From a bacterium (lineage in GTDB: Bacteria; Bacillota; Clostridia; Lachnospirales; Lachnospiraceae), in assembly GCA_023664305.1 (NCBI GenBank), contig JAMPFT010000014.1, positions 1 through 64,000 on the forward strand: 64,000 nucleotides of DNA. The letters run 5' to 3'. Position 1 is the first letter of the stretch; each line of letters begins with the position of its first letter. The notes beneath the pieces were generated by a model that saw only the letters and a list, made by a program, of their open reading frames with translations, was not told the DNA's origin and searched no databases. This document shows, in pieces, positions 8,554 to 17,806 of this stretch. A program made the translations under genes and the position numbers.

Positions 8554-8684
8554 TGTTGTTTTCCTGCGCAATGGAACGGGCTTCTCTGCGGATGCCGCCT
8601 CTTCTGCCGAAAGGCCGGGAAGCCGCGGCAGACGGCAGAGAAACGACCGGCTTTTGCGGAATACAGAAAGGTGTGGTTGTCGCC

Positions 8685-10040
8685 ATGGAACAGTTATCCC
8701 TTTTCGATCTGCAGGATCAGCCTTCCCTCTCCCCGGCCCTCTCGCCCCTGGCGGACAGGATGCGGCCCGAGACTTTGGAAGATTATATCGGCCAGCGTCA
8801 CCTTTTAGGCGAGGGGAAGCTGTTGAGACGGATGCTGGAGCAGGATCAGATTCCCTCCATGATCTTCTGGGGGCCGCCCGGCGTCGGCAAAACCACCCTC
8901 GCCAGGATCATCGCCAACCGCACCAAATCCGGCTTCATCAGCTTCAGCGCCGTCACAAGCGGCATTAAGGAAATCAAGGATATCATGAAGCAGGCGGAGG
9001 ACAACCGTATCTGCGGCATACGCACCCTCTGCTTCGTGGACGAGATACATCGTTTCAACAAGGCCCAGCAGGACGCCTTTCTCCCCTATGTGGAAAAGGG
9101 CAGCATTACCCTCATCGGAGCCACCACCGAAAATCCTTCCTTTGAGATCAACGCCGCGCTGCTCTCCAGATGCAAGGTTTTCGTCTTAAAAGAGCTGACA
9201 CAGGAGGATCTTGCCGATCTGCTTGCCAGAGCCCTTTCGGATAAAAGGGGCTTCGGCACAATGGATATCCGCATGGACCGCGAACTGCTTGCCGTCATTG
9301 CAAACTTTGCAAACGGGGACGCCCGCACGGCCCTGAACACGCTGGAGATGGCCGTTCTCAACGGAGAAATCGCCTCCGACGGCTCTGTCACCGTAAAAAG
9401 AGAGACACTGGAACAGTGTCTCGGCAAAAAAACGCTCCTATACGATAAAAAGGGCGAAGAGCATTACAATCTGATCTCCGCCCTCCATAAATCCATGCGA
9501 AATTCCGACCCGGACGCGGCGGTATACTGGCTGGCCAGAATGCTGGAAGCGGGGGAAGACCCCCTCTTCATCGCCAGAAGACTCATCCGCTTCGCCAGCG
9601 AGGATATCGGCCTGGCGGACAACCAGGCGCTGCAGCTTGCAGTCGCCGCCTACCAGGCATGTCATTTCAACGGTATGCCGGAGTGCAATCTGAATCTTGC
9701 CCAGGCAGTGATCTACCTGTCTCTGGCGCCTCGCTCCAACGCCGTGTACCGCGCCTACGAGACCGCAAAGGCCGACGCCCTCACCATGCTGTCGGAGCCC
9801 GTTCCCCTTGTGATCCGCAATGCCCCCACGCAGCTCATGGACGACCTTCACTACGGAGAAGGGTATATCTACGCCCACGACACGGAAGAAAAGATCGCCC
9901 GCATGACCTGTCTGCCGGAAAGCCTCAGGGACAGACGCTACTATCTGCCGGGGACGTCCGGCGCGGAGGGCGATCTGAAGGAGCGTCTGGAAAGAAGCAG
10001 GGCTTTCCGGCTGGGAGAGGAGTCACTTCCGCCGGATTAG
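8685..10040 (+). CDS. rarA: Replication-associated recombination protein A (AAA ATPase)
   Basis: RarA/MgsA/Mgs1-family ATPase acting at stalled replication forks, related to clamp loaders. Walker A GPPGVGKTT and Walker B CFVDEIHRFN are present, followed by the sensor ATTENPSFEIN and the C-terminal tetramerisation region (SLAPRSNAVYRAY). The ATG at 8685 gives 451 aa and starts MEQLSLFDLQDQP; this contains QLSLFD, a plausible beta-clamp-binding peptide of QL[S/D]LF type. The frame is open upstream through the tRNA, which rules out earlier starts. A GTG at 8673 is a weaker alternative. Confidence 0.93.
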   Translation: MEQLSLFDLQDQPSLSPALSPLADRMRPETLEDYIGQRHLLGEGKLLRRMLEQDQIPSMIFWGPPGVGKTTLARIIANRTKSGFISFSAVTSGIKEIKDIMKQAEDNRICGIRTLCFVDEIHRFNKAQQDAFLPYVEKGSITLIGATTENPSFEINAALLSRCKVFVLKELTQEDLADLLARALSDKRGFGTMDIRMDRELLAVIANFANGDARTALNTLEMAVLNGEIASDGSVTVKRETLEQCLGKKTLLYDKKGEEHYNLISALHKSMRNSDPDAAVYWLARMLEAGEDPLFIARRLIRFASEDIGLADNQALQLAVAAYQACHFNGMPECNLNLAQAVIYLSLAPRSNAVYRAYETAKADALTMLSEPVPLVIRNAPTQLMDDLHYGEGYIYAHDTEEKIARMTCLPESLRDRRYYLPGTSGAEGDLKERLERSRAFRLGEESLPPD

Positions 10041-10103
10041 TCCGGGAATTTTACCCCGGGCGGACGGACCGCTCCGGGATGACAAATGATCTTTACAGGA
10101 GCG

Positions 10104-11443
10104 TCAGAGTTTGGCTTTTTCGATTCTGCACTGATGTTTTTTGCTTTTCCTCTCATAGTTAATTCCTACAAGCAAAACATCTCCCCTATACTCTTTCAGC
10201 GCAGAGACATACTTTTTACTTTTAATCTGACTGATCGCCCCATCGGCAGACTTATCCCACTTTAATTCCAAAACCGGGGCCAGTCATCCCAGCCATCATT
10301 TTTTACTGCGCGGAGAAAAACGCTTCTCACTTCCTCATTCTGAATGAATACTTCCTTTGTATTACCGTCATATGCCAGCTATCCCATATGAATCAACAAC
10401 GTGATTACATCGTCTGCGGACTTGAACGACGTTATATCATTCTGGAAAGACTCGACATCAATACAGCGCCTCCGATTCCCCAGCATATCTACGATCATCT
10501 GTCTTAATCCGTCAAAATCCATTGCAATATACGTCATTAAAGATTCATATGTTTCCGTCCTCGACCAGAAATTGCCAAATTCTCCGCTGTCTATCGCTTC
10601 AATCACAGAATTAGGGCTATAAACATGACCAATCGTCTCAAAAAAATACCCGTCATACCACCGCTGCATTTCTTCAAACGGCATCTTGTGTTCCCCGCAA
10701 AGATTTCTGACTTCTGTTTCTGTAAAGCCGACCTACTCAGCCATCTGCCTGGGGCTGACCATCGTATGTTCGCTAAAGTTATTCAACGCCGACTGCGTCC
10801 CATACTTCTTAATCGGCAAAATTCCCGTAATATACGCCAATTTCAAAAACGCCCCGGAAGGAGTACCCTTAAACAGTCCTCTGAGCAGATTAATATACTC
10901 CTTATGAAGCTTCTCATTGGTTTTATCTTCCCGGAACAGACAATCTCACTCGTCAATAATAATGATGAATTGCTCCTTTGTCAGCACATTGATATTAGCC
11001 AATACGGCGGGCAATGAAATATCCGTATCCTGAATGCATTCCGGATATTCCTTCTTTAACTCGGCAATCACCTGTTCCTGAAAATAACTCACCACACCAA
11101 CAGAAGAGCTTCTTTTCATTTCCTCGAGCGCGTTTCCGTACATCCACTGAATATCCAGAAAAATCACGCTGGATTTATTTAAATACCTGTGAAAAGACTC
11201 ATCCTAACTTATCTTAAAATCCGAAAACAGCTCCTCGGAACTGCAGCCTTTGCTGTAATATGCCGCAAGCATTGTCACCGCCATCGTCTTGCCAAATCTT
11301 CTCGGCCTGCTGGAACAGATTAACGGCCTGTCTTTCCCAATGCAGCTGTTCGTATACTTAATCAAATCTGACTTATCCACATACAATTCGGAATTAACGG
11401 ATACCGCAAACTGCTCATTCCCCGGATTTAGATAGATTCCCAT
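10104..11443 (-). pseudogene. Decayed AAA-ATPase-like / PD-(D/E)XK nuclease gene (DUF1703 type)
   Basis: The start MGIYLNPGNEQFAVSVNSEL and the SRPRRFGKT P-loop mark the AAA-ATPase-like (PF09820) plus PD-(D/E)XK (PF08011) family. One frame runs through the gene but is cut by in-frame stops: TAG at 11204, TGA at 10946 (where family members have DEWD), TAG at 10733 and TAG at 10379. Further on, VKNDGWDDW is joined out of frame to PVLELKWDKSADGAI, so the middle of the nuclease domain is deleted. The C-terminus, including the ELK catalytic motif, is intact to the stop at 10104. This gene is dead. Confidence 0.85.
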
Positions 11444-11601
11444 ATCTGTCTGCTCCCTGTCCTCTCAAAACTCCGCCTGCCTTTTGCAATAGAAACCGTT
11501 TGCCTTTTATTGCCTATTCCCTATTTTATCCTATCCGCCTCCCGATTACAACAAAAAAAGGAACAGGAACCGCTTTTCTCCGGTTCTCACCTGCCGCTGT
11601 C

Positions 11602-14430
11602 TTACATCCTGTCCCTCAGCCTCGTCCCGCCGCATATACGAAGCAGCCGCCGGACAGATCGCTCCAGATCCTCCCTGGATACCCTTCCCTCCGCATGTCC
11701 CTGCAAAATCTGGCGGATGACAGGCGGGCCGCCCGGCATGACAATATCGTTGCCCGCGTGTACGGCGTCCGCCCCGTCCACGACGACGTCCATATCGCCC
11801 CAGTCTGTGACTACAAATCCCGAAAAGCCCCACTCCTCCCTTAGAATCTCCGTGCAAAGCTCCCGGCTTCCCGCCGCAAAGGTTCCGTTGATCTTGTTGA
11901 AGGAGGTCATAATACACTGCAAAGAGGCCCCCCGCACCATCAGTTCAAAGGGCTTTAAATACAATTCCCGCAGCGTCCTTTCCTCCAGAATAGAATCCGC
12001 CGCGTCATACTGTCTTCCGGCGCTCCCCCTGCGCCAGGTCTCCTGCTCATTGGCGGCAAAATGCTTCGCACAGACCAGCACGGGATGATTCTCCTGTACT
12101 CCCCGGGCAATCTCGCAGCCGCATATTCCGGCCAGCAGCGGATCCTCCGAAAAATACTCAAAATTCCGGCCGCACAAAGGATGCCGGTGCAGATTCATCG
12201 CCGGGGCAAGCCACACGTCTACCTGCTCCGCCTCGCACTCCCTGCCCATTTCCTCTCCGAAGGCATACCAGAGCTCCCGATCAAAGGAGCACGCCGTCAA
12301 CATCTCGCAGGGCCAGGCAAACTGTCCTATTCCGGCGGGCCCGTCCTTATAAAAGACAGAGTGAATCCCTTTCTCTTTTATGGCGGGCGACACATACCCC
12401 GCAAAGCCGGTGGGATGGTCATTTTCTGTCAGGGGATTTCCCGCTTCGTCAAAAATGGTCGCAGGCTCCGAACCGTCCCCAAAGGCGGCGAAGGGAACGC
12501 CGGGGCCGTACCCGACGCAGAGGCTGGCCAGCTCCTCTATCGATAGTGCCGGAGTCTCATTCCCGTCCTTACTCTCCTGCATCTGTGCCGCATCCGCCCA
12601 TTGTTCCGCGTCCGACGTCTTTACCGTTTCTGACATTCTTCCTGCGGCCGACATCCTTGCTGCTTCCACCATCTGGCCTGCGTCCGGCTCTCGCTCAACA
12701 GCTGTTACATTTCGTGTCTCCTGTGTCCCGTCTGTCTCCGGTCTTAAAAACTCCAGCTTCCCCCGGTTGCAGTCCCGCAGCCCCAACCGATTCTTGCACT
12801 GCTTAACCAGAATCCTCTTCTCTACCGGGATTTTTACCGCCTCCTGCAGATTTCCCGAGGAATTTCCCACCAGCAGCCGATAGCTGCCCGCGGAAATCAC
12901 CCAGGCGGCCTGTTCTTCATCATAGCAGGCAAACCGTTCCCATGGGATCTCCACGCGGCAGACTGTCTTTTCTTTCCGCTCCAGCAGCTTTGTCTTTTCC
13001 CAGCCAACCAGCACCAGACCCGGCCTTTCGAGTTCCCGTTCCACAAACTCCGACTTCAAGTTCTCGATTTCCCAATTCGCAAGCCTCGGCTCCAAACTTT
13101 CAGCTTCCCGTCCCGCCTGCTCCGGCTCCGAGTTCCCTATTTTGCCGTCCGCCAGTCCGTGCTCCGGGCTCTCGATTTCCCGTCCCGCTTGCCCCGGCTC
13201 CGAGCTTTCCATTTCCCGGCTCGCCTGCTCCGGCCCCGAGCTTTCCATTTCCCGGCTCGCCTGCTCCGGCCCCTCGATTTTGCCATCCATCAGTTCTATC
13301 CCCGGTCTTTCGATCTCCCGGCACTCCACGGACAGATAGACCTGCACCGTCTCCCTGCCCGCTCTTTCTCCCGTATTTTCCACCTCCACACGGAGCACGA
13401 TCTTGTCCTTTCCTTCTTCCACGCCCTGAAGATTCAGGGAAAAGGTCGTATAGGACAACCCGTAACCAAAAGGATACAGCGGTTTCTTCACGGGAGAGAA
13501 ATCTTTTCCGAAGGTAGAAAAGTAACGGTATCCCAGGTAAAGCCCCTCCCGATATACCGTCACAGGGCTTTTCCGAAAACCGACGCTTCCGTTTTCCGCC
13601 GCGTCCAGCCCGTAGCTCTCATAGGTCTTAAGCTTCCCCTCGTCCTCCTTATCCCAGGTAAAATCCTTCGCCGCCGGGTAATCCTCATAATTTTCCGCAA
13701 TCGTTACCGCCAGCTTCCCGCAGGGGGACGCCTCGCCCGAAACAAGCTCCGCCAGCGCGTCCGCCCCCTCTTCCCCGGGGATGCCCAGAAACAGGATTGA
13801 CCTGATGGCCTCGTACTCCTTCGTCCAGGCCAGATCCACCAGCCCGTTTACGTTCAGGATCAGGACAACCTTCGGGAAAAAGTTACAAATCCGGCCAATC
13901 AGCCGCCGCTCGGACTCCGTCAGGTAATAGTCCCCCTCTAAATGCCGGTCGCATTCCTCCCCGCCGGAATTGCGCCCCAAAATCCATACGGCGGTATCCG
14001 TTCTTTCTGACGCCTCCTTGAAAAGCTCCTCCGGTACGTCAGGCTCCGCCTTAGGCGCATGATACTTCCCGAAAATCTCATACATGATCCCGCTGTTGAT
14101 ATACTGCCCCGCCATAGACCAGTCGAAGGCATCCGGATCCTCTTCTCCCTCCGCCGCAATCTTCTCCCGGTAAAGGTAAGCCAGTCCTTCCATCGGCAGA
14201 AGCCCCTGTTCGATAAAGGCCTGCAGGATGCTTTTGCAGCCATCCCTGTGGGCGGCCCCGGAGCCGTTTCCAGACACAAAGGTATCCAGCTGTGCGCGCC
14301 CGAAAACCGCTATACGGGTATTCTTTTTCAGCGGCAGAAGCTGCCCTTCATTTTTCAGCAGCACCGCAGATTCCCTTACCATCCTGCGGGCGAGTTCTTT
14401 TTTACAAACCGAATTTTCCCTGTCTTCCAT
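11602..14430 (-). CDS. Glycoside hydrolase family 3 enzyme with swapped domain order
   Basis: Probable beta-glucosidase of 942 aa. The alpha/beta sandwich domain comes first (ESAVLLKNEGQLLPL near residue 20), then an Fn3-like domain, then a linker, and the TIM barrel last, with KH at 789-790 and the nucleophile Asp876 in FVVTDWGD. This reversed order is known from rumen enzymes (Butyrivibrio BglA, Ruminococcus albus beta-glucosidase). A 12-residue tandem repeat (about 380-460) interrupts the Fn3-like domain, and a Met/Ala/Glu-rich linker spans 575-625. No signal peptide, so it is cytoplasmic. The ATG at 14430 has GGAG 8 nt upstream. It follows the other GH3 gene by 32 bp. Confidence 0.88.
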   Translation of the reverse strand: MEDRENSVCKKELARRMVRESAVLLKNEGQLLPLKKNTRIAVFGRAQLDTFVSGNGSGAAHRDGCKSILQAFIEQGLLPMEGLAYLYREKIAAEGEEDPDAFDWSMAGQYINSGIMYEIFGKYHAPKAEPDVPEELFKEASERTDTAVWILGRNSGGEECDRHLEGDYYLTESERRLIGRICNFFPKVVLILNVNGLVDLAWTKEYEAIRSILFLGIPGEEGADALAELVSGEASPCGKLAVTIAENYEDYPAAKDFTWDKEDEGKLKTYESYGLDAAENGSVGFRKSPVTVYREGLYLGYRYFSTFGKDFSPVKKPLYPFGYGLSYTTFSLNLQGVEEGKDKIVLRVEVENTGERAGRETVQVYLSVECREIERPGIELMDGKIEGPEQASREMESSGPEQASREMESSEPGQAGREIESPEHGLADGKIGNSEPEQAGREAESLEPRLANWEIENLKSEFVERELERPGLVLVGWEKTKLLERKEKTVCRVEIPWERFACYDEEQAAWVISAGSYRLLVGNSSGNLQEAVKIPVEKRILVKQCKNRLGLRDCNRGKLEFLRPETDGTQETRNVTAVEREPDAGQMVEAARMSAAGRMSETVKTSDAEQWADAAQMQESKDGNETPALSIEELASLCVGYGPGVPFAAFGDGSEPATIFDEAGNPLTENDHPTGFAGYVSPAIKEKGIHSVFYKDGPAGIGQFAWPCEMLTACSFDRELWYAFGEEMGRECEAEQVDVWLAPAMNLHRHPLCGRNFEYFSEDPLLAGICGCEIARGVQENHPVLVCAKHFAANEQETWRRGSAGRQYDAADSILEERTLRELYLKPFELMVRGASLQCIMTSFNKINGTFAAGSRELCTEILREEWGFSGFVVTDWGDMDVVVDGADAVHAGNDIVMPGGPPVIRQILQGHAEGRVSREDLERSVRRLLRICGGTRLRDRM
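13040..13300 (-). repeat. In-frame 36-bp minisatellite in the GH3 gene
   Basis: About seven units of a 12-residue repeat, consensus GPEQASREMESS. Two adjacent units are near identical at the DNA level (about 13194-13275), while the outer units are degenerate (for example EPGQAGREIESP, EPEQAGREAESL). The array falls in the loop of the Fn3-like domain between strands QVYLS and LVGWEK. Confidence 0.8.
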
Positions 14431-14462
14431 TTTCCGTACTCCCTCTTCCGCATAAAGCCGTC

Positions 14463-17054
14463 TCAGGGCAACACAACCGCCTCCGCGTAAAGCGCCCGAT
14501 CCTTCCCTTCCACCCACGCGTCCCGCACAATCTCAAATTCCGCCGTAAGCCGGAGGTCCTCCGAGGAGCCTCCGACCGTCAGGTCAAACATCCCCTTTTC
14601 CACTTTCCATCTCATATCTTTATCCAAAAACGCCGTCTGGGAAAGATCCAGCTCAAAACAAATCTCCTTACTCTCACCCGGCTGGAGGCTGACGCGCTTG
14701 AATCCCGCCAGCTCCTTTACCGGCCTTGTCCGGGAGGCAAAGCGGTCGGCCAGGTACAGCTGCGCCACCTCATCCCCGTCCCTGTCCCCGGTATTCGTCA
14801 CCGTAAAGCTTACCTGAAGCTTTTCCTCCGGGGAAAGCCTGCTGCCGGACAGTTTCAGATCTCCGTACTTAAAATCGGTATAGGACAGGCCGTGCCCGAA
14901 ACAGTAGCGCGGCGTATGGGGCAGATCCACATAATTGACAAAGCCGATGCTCCCCGCCTGATGCCAGGCCGAGCCGTTGGGATGATTGTAATAGATGGGA
15001 ATCTGACCCGCATGATAGGCCACGGACACCGGCAGCTTCCCGCCGGGGTTATAGGTTCCAAGCAAAACGTCCGTCACCGCCTGCGCGCCGCATTCCGACG
15101 GATTCCAAGCCTCCAAAATCGCGTTCAGGTATTGATCCGCCGCGTCGCTGGAAATCGGTCTCCCGTTGAAATGGATGCCCACCATGGGCTTACCGTATTT
15201 CGCCGCCTCCCGAAGAAAGGCATCCTGACAGGCGGGCAGATTGATATCGCTGGCGTCTACGCCCTCTCCCATGGATGCCAGGGAACAGGTGCCGTGCTTT
15301 CCCCCGAGCGTCAGCAGTACCAGATCCGCCTGCTCCACAAGCTTCAGAGCCTCCGCAAAGCCGGAAGTATCATCTCCCGCAACGGGATATCCGTAAGCAT
15401 ACAATATCTCCGCATCCGGCAGCTCCGCCTTAAGCTGCTCCAGCAAAGTCCGACAGCCCGGCTTCTGGCGACGCAGAATTTCATCCAATTCCTCCGTCTC
15501 ATCCGACTGGATATTCGTCCCCGGCACAACCGCCACCTCTCGGTTATCCATGTTCGGCATTCCCGCCACGCCCGCGATGGAATTTGCCACTGCAAAGGTA
15601 GATTCCACCATACAGACGTGGGTATAGCCGCCGAAAAACTTCCGTCCGTTATTTGCGTGGGGCCCGATCAGGGCAATTTTCCTTCCCTTGCCGGAGATTG
15701 GCGAAGCTTTCTTTCCCTCTCCTGAAACGGCGGAAAGCTCTTTCCCCTCTTCGGAGACTGAAAAGAGCTTCTCTCCCTTATCCAAAACCGCGGGAAGTCC
15801 TTCCCCCTCTTCCGAAACTGACAAAGGCTCCTTTCCCTTATCCAAAACCGGCAGAGCCTGACCACAAATCGGAAGCGTCCCGTCGTTTTTCAGCAGTACC
15901 ATCGACTCCCTGGCCGACTGCAGGGAAACCTCCTTGTCCTCCGGCTGCGAGAAAGCCGCTTTCAGCTCCTCGCCGGAAAGCGCGAAGGGATGCTCAAACA
16001 GTCCCATCCGGAACTTTGCCTCCAATACCCGCAGCACCGCCCGGTTCAGAATCCCGATATCCGCGCTGCCGTCGGCAAAGCGCTCCGCCAACTCCCGGCA
16101 AAAGCCGTTGGTATCCGGCATCTCGATATCCATCCCGGCCTCCATGGCCATCAGTCCGGCGTCCGCCGCCGTCTCGCCGATCCGCTGTACCTCATGGGCG
16201 TTGCCGATGCCGCCGTAATCGCTGACGCAAAGACCCTCAAAACCCATCTCCTCCCGCAAAAGCCCGGTCAGAAGCTCATGGGAGACAGAGACCGGAATCC
16301 CGTCGATGGAGCAATAACAGGGCATGACGCCCCGCAGCCCAGCCCGGCTGACCGCCGCCTGAAAGGGCTTTGCATAGATTTCCCGCAACTCCCTTTCTGT
16401 GGTGCTGCTATGGGTTCCGTGGATACCTCCCTGGGAATTGTGAAAGGCCAGAAAATGCTTCGCCACGCTCTCCGGCCTCCTGCCCGCAGTCTCCGTCTCC
16501 TGGACTCCCTTCGTATAGGCCGCCCCCAGAGCCGCCGCCAAAACCGGATCCTCCCCGTAAGACTCTCCCTGCCGTCCCATCCGGGAATCCCTGGAAATAT
16601 CCAGCACCGGAGCCAGCACATGGGTAATTCCGCAGGCGGCCTCTTGTCTGCTGACAATCCGGGCGATTTTCTCCTCCAGCTCCGGATCCCAGCCCGACCC
16701 GCGCCCGATGCCCGAAGGGAAACTCGTCGCCTCCTGGATAAACGCGCCGCAAAGCCCCTCCATATGAAAAATCGCCGGAATATGATGAGGGCTGTTCTCC
16801 ATCACAATCCGCTGGGACTCCCGGAGCCAGTCCGCCGCTTCCTCCAGCGTCTTTTTCATCCGGACATCCAGTGTGCTCACCTCCCCGATTCCCAGAGGCG
16901 CGTTTTTCCGAAACCACTCTTTATCGTCAAAGGAGTCCTGAAAGGGAAAGACGCAGTTGACCTGCGCCATCTTTTCCTCCAGACTCATTTCTTCCAATAA
17001 AAGCTTTGCCCGCATTTCCGGGGACAAGGTCGCATCCGTATAGCTTCCGCTCAT
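14463..17054 (-). CDS. Glycoside hydrolase family 3, probable beta-glucosidase
   Basis: An 863-aa enzyme with standard order: TIM barrel, alpha/beta sandwich (KIALIGPHANNG near 459) and C-terminal Fn3-like domain (ELAGFKRVSLQPGES). KHFLAFH (from about residue 199) and the nucleophile Asp279 in CVSDYGGI are intact. A repeat of about 55 residues (402-458) links barrel and sandwich. No signal peptide, so it acts on imported oligosaccharides. AGGAGG lies 7 nt before the ATG. It is followed 32 bp later by the second GH3. Beta-xylosidase activity cannot be excluded. Confidence 0.88.
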   Translation of the reverse strand: MSGSYTDATLSPEMRAKLLLEEMSLEEKMAQVNCVFPFQDSFDDKEWFRKNAPLGIGEVSTLDVRMKKTLEEAADWLRESQRIVMENSPHHIPAIFHMEGLCGAFIQEATSFPSGIGRGSGWDPELEEKIARIVSRQEAACGITHVLAPVLDISRDSRMGRQGESYGEDPVLAAALGAAYTKGVQETETAGRRPESVAKHFLAFHNSQGGIHGTHSSTTERELREIYAKPFQAAVSRAGLRGVMPCYCSIDGIPVSVSHELLTGLLREEMGFEGLCVSDYGGIGNAHEVQRIGETAADAGLMAMEAGMDIEMPDTNGFCRELAERFADGSADIGILNRAVLRVLEAKFRMGLFEHPFALSGEELKAAFSQPEDKEVSLQSARESMVLLKNDGTLPICGQALPVLDKGKEPLSVSEEGEGLPAVLDKGEKLFSVSEEGKELSAVSGEGKKASPISGKGRKIALIGPHANNGRKFFGGYTHVCMVESTFAVANSIAGVAGMPNMDNREVAVVPGTNIQSDETEELDEILRRQKPGCRTLLEQLKAELPDAEILYAYGYPVAGDDTSGFAEALKLVEQADLVLLTLGGKHGTCSLASMGEGVDASDINLPACQDAFLREAAKYGKPMVGIHFNGRPISSDAADQYLNAILEAWNPSECGAQAVTDVLLGTYNPGGKLPVSVAYHAGQIPIYYNHPNGSAWHQAGSIGFVNYVDLPHTPRYCFGHGLSYTDFKYGDLKLSGSRLSPEEKLQVSFTVTNTGDRDGDEVAQLYLADRFASRTRPVKELAGFKRVSLQPGESKEICFELDLSQTAFLDKDMRWKVEKGMFDLTVGGSSEDLRLTAEFEIVRDAWVEGKDRALYAEAVVLP
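15670..15860 (-). repeat. In-frame repeat in the first GH3 gene
   Basis: Encodes imperfect copies of VLDKGKEPLSVSEEGEGLPA (residues 402-458): LDKG...SVSEEG occurs twice, followed by decayed units (AVSGEGKK, PISGKGRK). The DNA units are about 60 bp. It forms the linker between the barrel and the second domain and is absent from ordinary GH3 proteins. Confidence 0.7.
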
Positions 17055-17067
17055 AATTATACCTCCT

Positions 17068-17286
17068 GCCCGCTTAAAATTTCTTTACACACTTCCCGTC
17101 ATGTCGGCGCAGCCGACACGAACTAATCCTACGGAACCATTCGGTTCCGGGAAGAATCGCTTCCCAAAGAGGTGGGCTGCGCCCCCTCTTGGAGGTGGGC
17201 TGCGCCCCCTCTTGGAGGTGGGCTGCGCCCCCTCTTGGAGGTGGGCTGCGCCCCCTCTTGACCGCTTAGAAAATCTTTGCACACTT
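17068..17286. repeat. Intergenic hairpin cluster flanked by direct repeats
   Basis: Between two copies of a 27-29-bp motif (17068-17094 and 17258-17286) lie three adjacent perfect hairpins: TGTCGGC-GCA-GCCGACA (17102-17118), CGGAACC-ATTC-GGTTCCG (17132-17149) and GGGAAG-AATCG-CTTCCC (17149-17165). The 23-bp tandem array follows. The whole block sits between the GNAT gene and the first GH3 gene. I see no coding potential. Confidence 0.75.
17169..17260. repeat. Four perfect 23-bp tandem repeats
   Basis: Four identical head-to-tail units at 17169, 17192, 17215 and 17238. Each unit is nearly palindromic (GAGGTGGGC pairs with GCCCCCTC around TGC), so the array is a row of four hairpins. There are no unique spacers, so it is not CRISPR. 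Confidence 0.95.
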
Positions 17287-17302
17287 ATAAAGTAAGAAAT
17301 CG

Positions 17303-17806
17303 TCAAAGCGTTTTCTCTGCAACAAGCTTGATCCACCCTCGCTGCTCCACTTCCCTGATGACACAAAATCCGTTTTTCTTCCAAAAATGCGTAGATTGCG
17401 GATTTCCCTGGTCGATGGCCAGTCGGATTGCCGTTTTCCCCTGAGACTTCAAATACCTTGCGGCTTCGCTGATGATTCCGCTTCCGATCTGCCGTCCCTG
17501 AAACGCTTTCTTCATCATAAAAAAGCCAATATAAGCGATCTCCTGTGTCGGATAACCGTCGATCAAATCCATGACTGCGATCAAAGCTCCATCGAGATAA
17601 TAGCCCACATAGTATTTGAAGGACCTCTCTATCCCGGGCGGTGTAACATGCAGCATATCGAGGATTTGTTCTTCGGTTGGCTCCGCCTCAGTATATTGGT
17701 AAAACTGGGGATTTCCCTTGCACAATTCCAAAATGTCATCGGCATAAGAATCATCCAGTCTTCTGACTTTGTAAATACTGCTGAGCAAGGATACGTCAAT
17801 CATCAT
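17303..17806 (-). CDS. GNAT-family N-acetyltransferase
   Basis: A 167-aa single-domain GNAT. The acetyl-CoA loop is GRQIGSGI (QGRQIGSGIISEAARYL), followed by the typical AIDQGNPQSTHFWKKNGF. It transfers an acetyl group from acetyl-CoA to an amine; the substrate is unknown. The start overlaps the stop of the preceding 160-aa gene by 4 nt (ATG at 17806 or 17803), so the two are translationally coupled. Confidence 0.8.
   Translation of the reverse strand: MMIDVSLLSSIYKVRRLDDSYADDILELCKGNPQFYQYTEAEPTEEQILDMLHVTPPGIERSFKYYVGYYLDGALIAVMDLIDGYPTQEIAYIGFFMMKKAFQGRQIGSGIISEAARYLKSQGKTAIRLAIDQGNPQSTHFWKKNGFCVIREVEQRGWIKLVAEKTL

Noticed and set aside
8340-8684. Reading the rarA frame from 8340 gives a 566-aa protein
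   Set aside because: The upstream part runs through the tRNA gene and its terminator; RarA homology begins at the ATG at 8685.
17169-17260. Possible CRISPR array
   Set aside because: The four units are identical and contiguous, with no spacers and no cas genes.
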